DNA of 6,403 nt from an uncultured delta proteobacterium. Lineage in GTDB: Bacteria > Myxococcota_A > Bradymonadia > REDH01. The notes under the pieces were generated by a model. That model was not told the origin of the DNA. It worked only from the letters and a program-made list of their open reading frames with translations, and made no database searches. The stretch is taken from positions 1 through 6,403 of the forward strand of contig CAIQPA010000620.1 of the NCBI GenBank assembly GCA_903873545.1, in the 5' to 3' direction. A program made the translations under genes and the position numbers. The first letter of the stretch is position 1, and each line of letters begins with the position of its first letter. Shown here one piece after another: positions 1 through 6,403 of the stretch.

Positions 1-383
1 GCCCCGACGGACAGACCAATTGCGGCGGCTCCTGCGTCACACTCGACACCACCAACAACTGCGGTGGCTGCGGTATCGTCTGCGGCGCGGGCCTGCTCTG
101 CACCGCCGGCGCCTGCCGCTGCCCGGCCGGCCTCTCGCTCTGCAACGGCGTCTGCCTTGATGTTCAGACAGACCTGAACAACTGCGGAGCCTGCGGCACG
201 GTCTGCGATGGCGACAGCTGCACCGGCGGCAGCTGCCGCCGCGGCTGCGACTGCTCCTTTGGGCAGGACTACTGCCGCGCCGGCGCGCTCGGATGCCCCT
301 CCGACTCGCTAGGCTGCTGCGCACCGATCAACTGCGACATCACCGCCGTGGTCAACCCGGGCGGCATGCGTGTCTGCCGATAG
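1..383 (+). CDS. Cysteine-rich repeat protein, 3' end only (5' end outside window)
   Basis: The frame is open from the window edge (first full codon at 3) to TAG at 381-383, giving 126 visible residues of which 23 are cysteines (about 18%). Two or three repeats carry the motif N-N-C-G-[GA]-C-G-x-V-C followed by C-x-x-G-x-C-x-C and C-x-G-V-C-x-D. This is the pattern of cysteine-rich, Stig1-like repeat proteins common in myxobacteria (sometimes mis-named tryptophan synthase alpha chain; related to MXAN_6577-type proteins). The last 50 residues leave the repeat and form a separate cysteine-rich tail (CDCSFGQDYC ... GCC ... VCR). Such a protein is expected to be exported and disulfide-bonded, but the N-terminus and any signal peptide lie outside the window. 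Its stop is 19 bases before the likely start of the next cysteine-rich gene, so the two are probably co-transcribed. The biochemical role is unknown; the frame is clear from third-position GC bias and the regular cysteine spacing. Confidence 0.85.
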   Translation, partial: PDGQTNCGGSCVTLDTTNNCGGCGIVCGAGLLCTAGACRCPAGLSLCNGVCLDVQTDLNNCGACGTVCDGDSCTGGSCRRGCDCSFGQDYCRAGALGCPSDSLGCCAPINCDITAVVNPGGMRVCR

Positions 384-402
384 ACACAGAGCCCGAAGCA
401 CC

Positions 403-2598
403 ATGACAATGCGCACCGCACTCGTCGCACTCCTCTGCCTGCTCACCTCGGCCTGCGACGGACTCAACTTCGACACCAAACCGCTGCCGCCCATCCCCGA
501 CGGCTCGGGCGGCCTCAACGACTGCGGTGGCTCAGGCCAGCTCGTCGACGATGATGGTCCAGCTCGGCCCGGCGACGGCTGCGGCGCCTGTGACGATGGC
601 CTGCTCTTCTGCACCGGCCCCGATCAGCTCTCCTGCTCCGGCGGCTCACGCCCCAACAGCTGCGGCGGCTGCTCGCTCCTGCCCGGCACACCCGGCACCC
701 CCTGCGGAAGCTGCGGCGATGGCCTCTGGGCCTGCGCCGCCGGCACCGCCACCTGCATCGGAGCCGGCGAGCTCAACGACTGCGGCGGCTGCGCCCAGCT
801 CTCAGACCCACCCGGTGCCACCTGCCTCCAGAGCGGCGGGAGCGAAGGTGTCACCATCTGCTCCACCCGCGAGACCACCCTCTGCCTCGACCCCGGTAGC
901 AACGCCTGCGGCGGCTCGGGCCTGCTCACCCTCCCCGATGGCGTCACCGGCGTGACCGCCCTCCCCGGCACCCTCTACGAGAATGGCTGCCGCCGCGGTG
1001 TCCTCTTCTGCGACGACGGCACCCTCACCGCCGTCGACCTCGAGGGCGGCAACGCCTGCGGCGGTTGCGAACCCCTCGCTGCAGAACCGGGCACAGCCTG
1101 TAACGCCTGCGGCGCAGCCTGGGCCTGCAACGCGGATGGCAACCTCTCCTGCCGCGGCCAAGGCGAGCTCAATGCCTGTGGCGGCTGCACGACGCTGGCC
1201 CTCGAGGTCGGAACCTCCTGCGACAACGGCGACGGCTCCGTCCTCTGCCTGGGCCCCGATGAGGCCGCCTGCATCACCCGCGGCTCCACCAACGCCTGCG
1301 GCGGACTCGGACCGCTCACGGGATTGCCGCTCGGCGAACCCTGTGGGACCTGTCTCGATGGTCGCGTCGCCTGCGACCCCACCGACCCACGGCGCACCGC
1401 CACCCGCTGCGATGGCGCCTCTGAATCCAACGCCTGCGGCGGCTGCGGCCTCCTCAGCGGCCCGCCCGAGTCGCTCTGCGGGACCTGCGGCAGCGGTCGC
1501 CTCTCCTGTGCAGGCGGCAACAGCTCCGTCACCTGCGATGGCGACGCCGGCGACAGCGCACGCAACGCCTGCGGCGGCTGCGGCACCCTCCGAGGCGAGC
1601 CCGGAAGCTCCTGCGGACGGTGTGGTCAGTTCGCCTGCGACGAAACCCAGCCCGGACGCCTCACCTGCGTCGAGCCCGCTGGCGGCTGCACCGCCTCCCA
1701 GCCCCTCGGCGCCCCCTGCAGCGACGACGCGGCCTGCCTCTCCGGCAACTGCGCCACCGAACCCGACGGCACGACCCAAGACCGCTGCGCCCCTGAAGGC
1801 ATGGTCTTCATCCCGGCCGGCAGCTTCCTCATGGGCTCCCCCGAGACCGAAGTCGACCGCAGCCCACGCGAGACGCAACACACGGTCACGCTCACCCGTT
1901 CCTTCTTCATGGACCGTACAGAGACCTCGCAAGGGGCTTGGAAGGCCCTCTCCGGCGGAATCAACCCCTCCTTCTTCCAGTCACCGACCGGCACCATCGA
2001 GACCACCGAAAACAACTTCGATGCAGGCCCGGTAGAACGGCTGGACTGGTTCAGCGCCCTCGCCTTTGCCAATCTCCGCTCCACCCAAGAGGGGCTCCCC
2101 ACCTGCTACACCCTCCTCGTCTGCGCAGACGCCCGCAACGGCTGGCACGATGGCACCCACAGCGGCTGCTCCGGCGCCACCCTGCCCCTCGGGACCGCCT
2201 GCACCGGCTACCGCCTCCCCACCGAGAGTGAGTGGGAGTATGCAGCCCGCGCCGGCACCACCTCCACCTTCCCCTGGGGAACGGTCGAAGACGCCAACTT
2301 CCTCTGGTTTGCCTCCAACAGCGATGGCCGTACGCAGCCCGTCGGCACCCGCCTGCCCAACGCATGGGGACTGCGCGACACCATCGGCAACGTCTGGGAG
2401 TGGACCTGGGACGCCTTCGGCCCCTACCCCGGCGATGTCACAGACCCGACGGGGCCCAGCGACGGCTTCGCCAGAGCCGTCCGAGGCGGTGGCTACAGCA
2501 GCGACCGGCAGTTCATCCGAGCAGCGGCCCACGACCAGAACAGCTGGGATGCAGCCAACCAAACGCTGGGCTTCAGGCTGGTGAGAACGCTCCCCTAA
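403..2598 (+). CDS. Cysteine-rich repeat lipoprotein with C-terminal SUMF1/FGE-sulfatase-like domain
   Basis: A 731-residue protein if started at ATG 403. The N-terminus MTMRTALVALLCLLTSAC is a short signal peptide ending in a lipobox-like T-S-A-C, so Cys18 is the likely lipidated residue. Residues 39-428 are nine tandem units of 40-50 residues, each opening N-x-C-G-G and usually holding six cysteines. Residues 429-462 are a short spacer with a C-x(5)-C-x-S-G-N-C motif. Residues 467-731 are an FGE-sulfatase (PF03781-type) domain: GMVFIPAGSFLMGS, then GYRLPTESEWEYAARAG (602-618), NAWGLRDTIGNVWEW, RGGGY (694-698) and GFRLVR (723-728). A four-cysteine insert before GYRLPTE is typical of myxobacterial members. 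The paired cysteines of catalytic FGE are absent, so formylglycine synthesis is unlikely; a surface binding or structural role is inferred. GTG 370 is an alternative start that would overlap the upstream gene by 14 bases and add 11 residues ahead of the signal peptide; ATG 409 is also possible. No strong Shine-Dalgarno sequence marks any of them. The gene is convergent with the acyl-CoA dehydrogenase. Confidence 0.9.
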   Translation: MTMRTALVALLCLLTSACDGLNFDTKPLPPIPDGSGGLNDCGGSGQLVDDDGPARPGDGCGACDDGLLFCTGPDQLSCSGGSRPNSCGGCSLLPGTPGTPCGSCGDGLWACAAGTATCIGAGELNDCGGCAQLSDPPGATCLQSGGSEGVTICSTRETTLCLDPGSNACGGSGLLTLPDGVTGVTALPGTLYENGCRRGVLFCDDGTLTAVDLEGGNACGGCEPLAAEPGTACNACGAAWACNADGNLSCRGQGELNACGGCTTLALEVGTSCDNGDGSVLCLGPDEAACITRGSTNACGGLGPLTGLPLGEPCGTCLDGRVACDPTDPRRTATRCDGASESNACGGCGLLSGPPESLCGTCGSGRLSCAGGNSSVTCDGDAGDSARNACGGCGTLRGEPGSSCGRCGQFACDETQPGRLTCVEPAGGCTASQPLGAPCSDDAACLSGNCATEPDGTTQDRCAPEGMVFIPAGSFLMGSPETEVDRSPRETQHTVTLTRSFFMDRTETSQGAWKALSGGINPSFFQSPTGTIETTENNFDAGPVERLDWFSALAFANLRSTQEGLPTCYTLLVCADARNGWHDGTHSGCSGATLPLGTACTGYRLPTESEWEYAARAGTTSTFPWGTVEDANFLWFASNSDGRTQPVGTRLPNAWGLRDTIGNVWEWTWDAFGPYPGDVTDPTGPSDGFARAVRGGGYSSDRQFIRAAAHDQNSWDAANQTLGFRLVRTLP
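517..1689 (+). repeat. Nine tandem cysteine-rich protein repeats (N-x-C-G-G units) plus a degenerate tenth
   Basis: Units start at bases 517, 655, 775, 901, 1051, 1171, 1291, 1429 and 1564 (residues 39, 85, 125, 167, 217, 257, 297, 343 and 388), with periods of 120-150 bases. The consensus is N-A-C1-G-G-C2-x-x-L-x(5-7)-P-G-x-x-C3-G-x-C4-G-x-G-x-x-x-C5-x(6-12)-C6. Units 2, 5, 8 and 9 have all six cysteines; units 1 and 7 lack C2; units 3 and 6 lack C4; unit 4 lacks C2, C3 and C6. A tenth partial unit, A-G-G-C at residues 426-429, keeps only C2. DNA identity is restricted to the short core encoding NACGGC, so this is an old protein-level duplication, not a recent DNA tandem array. Confidence 0.9.
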
Positions 2599-2665
2599 GC
2601 GGGCCCCTGACCAGGCTCCAAGCGGACGCCCCGCGCCCGCCGAAGCAACCGCGGTTCGGGCCTCT

Positions 2666-4486
<1,821 letters not shown>

Positions 4487-4490
4487 GACT

Positions 4491-4495
4491 ACCTC
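4491..4495 (-). promoter_or_regulatory. Ribosome binding site of the acyl-CoA dehydrogenase
   Basis: On the - strand the sequence GAGGT precedes ATG at 4486 by four bases. It is the clearest Shine-Dalgarno match in the window and fixes the start of the dehydrogenase at MSHLKFDTRD. Confidence 0.7.
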
Positions 4496-4551
4496 GCAGG
4501 TGGGGATGGGAGCAGAACCGGGGGCGACAACGCATCAGAACCGAAGCCCGA

Positions 4552-4571
4552 ATGAATGAAGCATCATTCAT
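4552..4571. promoter_or_regulatory. Predicted TetR-family (FadR-like) operator
   Basis: ATGAATGA-AGCA-TCATTCAT is a perfect palindrome with 8-base arms and a 4-base spacer. Its inner 18 bases have the form TGAATGA-N4-TCATTCA, which matches the arms and spacing of the Bacillus subtilis FadR box (TGAATGAMTANTCATTCA as I recall it). That TetR-family repressor controls fatty-acid degradation genes and is released by long-chain acyl-CoA. The site lies 66 bases upstream of the acyl-CoA dehydrogenase start, where a repressor could block transcription. The palindrome and spacing are seen directly; the FadR link is inference from site similarity and gene context. No regulator gene lies in the window. 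Confidence 0.65.
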
Positions 4572-4596
4572 AAACATGGCAGGCCGCTGCGCCTCA

Positions 4597-4623
4597 GAAC
4601 TTGCCCGATCCACGACCAAGTTC
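4597..4623. repeat. Second inverted repeat in the divergent intergenic region
   Basis: GAACTTG (4597-4603) and CAAGTTC (4617-4623) are perfect reverse complements separated by 13 bases. Corresponding arm positions are 20 bases apart, close to two helical turns, so a dimeric regulator could contact both arms from one face. It lies 66 bases upstream of the + strand gene's ATG. A 7-base match with a free spacer in a 200-base region is not rare by chance, so the assignment as an operator is tentative. Confidence 0.3.
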
Positions 4624-4688
4624 CTACCCTCCAATGTGGTGAACCTGCCGCAACGCGTCAAGGCTCCTCTCTCCGCTTTTTGGATCAC

Positions 4689-5639
4689 ATGCGTAGCAAA
4701 TCTGCACTCGCGCTCCTCCCGGCCATGCACAGGAACGAGGCCGCCCTCCTCGCTGGCCGGCTCCTCACCCAGCATGGCCTCCACGGCTCACGCTGGCTCC
4801 TCCACGACCTCATCGAAACCCCGACGAGCGTGTCACAACAGCTCGACCTCATCGCCCCCGCCGACCTCTCCTGGCTCGATACCTGTGAGGTCGCCGCGCA
4901 GCTCCTCATCCGCTCGGTCGAAGCCGCCTCTCTCCCTGCGCTCGCCAACGCCTCCGCCCTCCTCGACGCGCAGCTGGCGCCCGAACTCCGCCTCGCCTGG
5001 ACAGGCGCCGCCCGGCACCTCGACCTCGCCGCGGGACGCCCCTGGTCGGAGACCATCGAGCTCCTCGCTGAGCTCGCCGCTCAGGTCGCCGCCGCGCGCG
5101 ACGCCATCGCCTTCCACCTCGCCGAGCGCCCCGAAGCCGCGGCGCACTGGGAGCGGATCGTCACCGACTGGGCCAACCTCGTCATCGCCCACCACAGGCC
5201 GCTCCTCTGGGCGCTCCGTGAGCGGCCCGCTGACCGCCAGCTCATGGAGCAGCTCCTGCCGCTGACCGTCGCCACCGCCGACCTCGCAGCCAGCGCCGCA
5301 CCCATCAGCGACCTCGCAACACTGCTCCCGGCAGACCACCTCGCTGCCAGCGCGGAGGTCATCCTGCAGGCCGCCGCGACGCCTGCCTGGCACCCTCGCT
5401 GGACCGCACCGCTCCTCGCCCTCGCAGACCGCACTGCCGACGCCGCAGACAGGCCCGCAGACCTCGAGCGGCTCCTCCTCCCCATGCTCGGAAAGAGCCG
5501 CGACGCCCTCGTCTTCCACGTCGAGCGGCTCGCCAGGCAGGCGAAGATTGACGAGGCCCACTACTGGCTCGCCGAAGGTCAGGCCCTCTTCCCCCGCGAC
5601 ACCGTCTGGGACCGCCTCCTCGAAGCGGTCGGACGTTAG
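4689..5639 (+). CDS. Ala/Leu-rich all-helical protein of unknown function, TPR-like C-terminus
   Basis: A 316-residue protein starting MRSKSALALLPAMHRNEAAL. I do not recognise the family. The sequence is rich in Ala, Leu, Asp and Arg with regularly spaced amphipathic helices, as in HEAT- or TPR-like solenoids. The clearest TPR-like helix pair is near the C-terminus, RDALVFHVERLARQAKIDEA (271-290) followed by HYWLAEGQALFPRD (291-304). There is no signal peptide, membrane segment, metal-binding motif or nucleotide-binding loop, so a cytoplasmic scaffold or protein-binding role is the most that can be inferred. Coding is supported by strong third-position C/G bias across the whole frame. ATG 4689 is preferred; an in-frame TTG at 4680 would add three residues, and neither has a strong Shine-Dalgarno sequence. 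The gene is divergent from the acyl-CoA dehydrogenase and its TAG (5637-5639) overlaps the TAA of mtnC on the other strand. Confidence 0.8.
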   Translation: MRSKSALALLPAMHRNEAALLAGRLLTQHGLHGSRWLLHDLIETPTSVSQQLDLIAPADLSWLDTCEVAAQLLIRSVEAASLPALANASALLDAQLAPELRLAWTGAARHLDLAAGRPWSETIELLAELAAQVAAARDAIAFHLAERPEAAAHWERIVTDWANLVIAHHRPLLWALRERPADRQLMEQLLPLTVATADLAASAAPISDLATLLPADHLAASAEVILQAAATPAWHPRWTAPLLALADRTADAADRPADLERLLLPMLGKSRDALVFHVERLARQAKIDEAHYWLAEGQALFPRDTVWDRLLEAVGR

Positions 5640-6358
5640 AGCAGGTCGAAGCGGCTCGACACGGCGTAGCCGTGCGCCGGCTGCGCGGCATTCCCCGGCC
5701 GCTCCGCAATGCAGACCCGCATGCCGGCAGCCGTCGCAGCATCGGCCTCCGCGACGATGTCTGTCAGGAAGAGCACCTGCGACCCCGCCGCTGCAACCTC
5801 CGCAAGGATCCGCGCGTAGCTCGCTGCGCTCCGCTTCTCGCCCACCGCGGTATCGAAGTAGCCGTCGATGAGACCCGTCAGGTCGCCACACCGCGAGTAC
5901 CGGAACAGCAGCCGCTGCGCTGCCACGCTGCCAGACGAGTAGATGAAAATGCGCGCCCCTTCCGACCGCCACTTCTGCAGCGCCACGGGGACATCATCGA
6001 AGACATCGCTCTCCAGCGTCCCCTGCTCGTAACCCGCGCGCCAGATCTGCCCCTGCAGCCGCTTGAGCCCCTGCGTCTTGCGGTCCCGATCCATCATCCA
6101 GAGCATCGCAGCCTCGGCAGTCGCCAGCCGCGCCTCGCCCTCCAACACCTCCGGGCAGTCGAGCCCTGCGGCCCGCTCTGCGTGCGCATCGGACGCGAGC
6201 AGCGCGAGCGTCTCCTCCACCTCCGCGGTTGCGCCCTGCGCCGCCAAAAATCCAGCCGCCTGCGACCGCGCAAAGGGGAAGAGCACATCGAACACAAAGC
6301 CCACCGAGGTGGTCGTTCCTTCGATGTCGAGCAGATAGAGAGCAGCACCTTCAGACAT
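5636..6358 (-). CDS. mtnC: Enolase-phosphatase E1 (acireductone synthase), methionine salvage
   Basis: A 240-residue HAD-superfamily enzyme (EC 3.1.3.77 by family). It enolises 2,3-diketo-5-methylthiopentyl-1-phosphate and removes the phosphate to give the acireductone used by MtnD in the methionine salvage pathway; it acts in the cytoplasm and uses Mg2+. Motif I is LLDIEGTTTS with nucleophile Asp11 and the family-specific Glu13. The cap region carries the conserved LKRLQGQIWRAGYEQG (98-113). Motif II is IYSSGSVAAQ with Ser141/Ser142, motif III Lys175 in GEKRSAASY, and motif IV FLTD with Asp200 followed by IVAEADAATAAGM. The conserved RPGN (220-223) is present, and length is normal for the family. 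ATG (6356-6358) has only a weak GAAG upstream, which would fit translational coupling to an upstream gene. The 3' end overlaps the helical protein gene by four bases. Confidence 0.95.
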   Translation of the reverse strand: MSEGAALYLLDIEGTTTSVGFVFDVLFPFARSQAAGFLAAQGATAEVEETLALLASDAHAERAAGLDCPEVLEGEARLATAEAAMLWMMDRDRKTQGLKRLQGQIWRAGYEQGTLESDVFDDVPVALQKWRSEGARIFIYSSGSVAAQRLLFRYSRCGDLTGLIDGYFDTAVGEKRSAASYARILAEVAAAGSQVLFLTDIVAEADAATAAGMRVCIAERPGNAAQPAHGYAVSSRFDLL

Positions 6359-6361
6359 GCT

Positions 6362-6403
6362 TCACACGCGGGCTAGGGGAGAGGAAGACAGGCGCTCGCG
6401 CCA
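6362..6403 (-). CDS. Possible 3' end of a gene upstream of mtnC
   Basis: On the - strand one frame is open from the window edge to TGA (6362-6364), encoding WRERLSSSPLARV, with 10 of 13 codons ending in G or C. The stop lies three bases before the mtnC ATG, a spacing typical of coupled genes in an operon. Methionine-salvage genes such as mtnB or mtnD often neighbour mtnC, but thirteen residues cannot identify a family. A frame this short can easily be open by chance in GC-rich DNA. Confidence 0.25.
   Translation of the reverse strand, partial: WRERLSSSPLARV

Larger units (their letters stand above)
4487..4688. other. Divergent intergenic regulatory region
   Basis: About 200 bases separate the divergent starts of the acyl-CoA dehydrogenase (- strand) and the helical protein (+ strand). 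The region is less GC-rich than its surroundings, particularly at 4551-4578. It contains two perfect inverted repeats (4552-4571 and 4597-4623) and must carry the promoters of both genes. No convincing sigma-70 -35/-10 pair was found. The best candidates are a TATGAA hexamer on the - strand overlapping the first palindrome (4567-4572), and TTGCCC (4601-4606) with TACCCT (4625-4630), 18 bases apart on the + strand. Both are weak. Confidence 0.6.

Noticed and set aside
517..1689. CRISPR-like or DNA tandem-repeat array
   Set aside because: Similarity every 120-150 bases is limited to the short core encoding NACGGC and is always in frame; the intervals are coding, not spacers.
802..1932. Long antisense reading frame (376 codons, - strand) under the cysteine-rich lipoprotein gene
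   Set aside because: It encodes a monotonous Gly/Ala/Glu-rich product that mirrors the GGC/TGC-rich repeat codons on the other strand. The + strand frame has a signal peptide and recognisable domains.
2599..2665. Transcription terminator between the convergent genes (GCGGGC at 2599-2604 with GCCCGC about 30 bases later)
   Set aside because: The stem is only six pairs with a long loop and no T-run on either strand, so it is not distinguishable from chance in GC-rich sequence.
4601..4630. Sigma-70-like promoter TTGCCC-N18-TACCCT for the + strand gene
   Set aside because: Both hexamers match the consensus at only about half of their positions, too weak for a feature without transcript data.
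4680..4682. TTG start for the helical protein
   Set aside because: It adds only three residues, TTG is a rare start, and no Shine-Dalgarno sequence is suitably spaced; ATG 4689 is preferred.
4552..5265. A + strand frame starting at ATG 4552 inside the palindrome
   Set aside because: From about 4690 it becomes Ser/Pro/Arg-rich, as expected of a shifted reading of the 4689-5639 gene, and its start lies within the operator. The first 45 codons look less biased but nothing supports expression.
4833..5972. Antisense frame of 379 codons spanning the helical protein gene and the end of mtnC
   Set aside because: It has low-complexity Gly/Arg/Glu composition and crosses the tail-to-tail junction of two better-supported genes; it is a GC-rich shadow.

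Overview
The window is GC-rich DNA, strongly biased to G or C at third codon positions. It most resembles Myxococcota, Bradymonadota or a related former deltaproteobacterial group. This rests on the cysteine-rich 'NCGGCG'-type repeat proteins, one joined to a formylglycine-generating-enzyme-like (SUMF1/PvdO) domain, next to ordinary GC-rich metabolic genes. No mobile element, tRNA, rRNA or CRISPR array was seen.

Layout: (1) On the + strand from the left edge is the 3' end of a cysteine-rich secreted-type protein (to 383). Nineteen bases later comes a 731-residue probable lipoprotein (403-2598) with nine tandem cysteine-rich units followed by an FGE-sulfatase-type domain. The two probably form one transcription unit of cell-surface proteins. 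(2) Convergent to them, on the - strand, is a 606-residue acyl-CoA dehydrogenase of the long, DmdC-like subfamily (2666-4486). (3) A roughly 200-base divergent intergenic region (4487-4688) holds a perfect 20-base palindrome, ATGAATGA-N4-TCATTCAT, whose core equals the arms of the Bacillus FadR (TetR-family) fatty-acid-degradation operator. It also holds a second perfect inverted repeat. (4) On the + strand is an all-helical Ala/Leu-rich protein of unknown function (4689-5639). (5) Overlapping it tail-to-tail by 4 bases, on the - strand, is mtnC, the methionine-salvage enolase-phosphatase (5636-6358). The last 42 bases may hold the 3' end of another - strand gene coupled to mtnC.

The most interesting observation concerns the cysteine repeats of the lipoprotein. 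Cysteines that are missing from individual units are missing in matched pairs: C4 of unit n with C2 of unit n+1, and C3 with C6 inside one unit. This predicts a complete disulfide map in which neighbouring units are stapled to each other. The second is the FadR-type operator upstream of the acyl-CoA dehydrogenase, which suggests acyl-CoA-responsive repression. The rest is conventional metabolism, and no defence or mobile system is visible.
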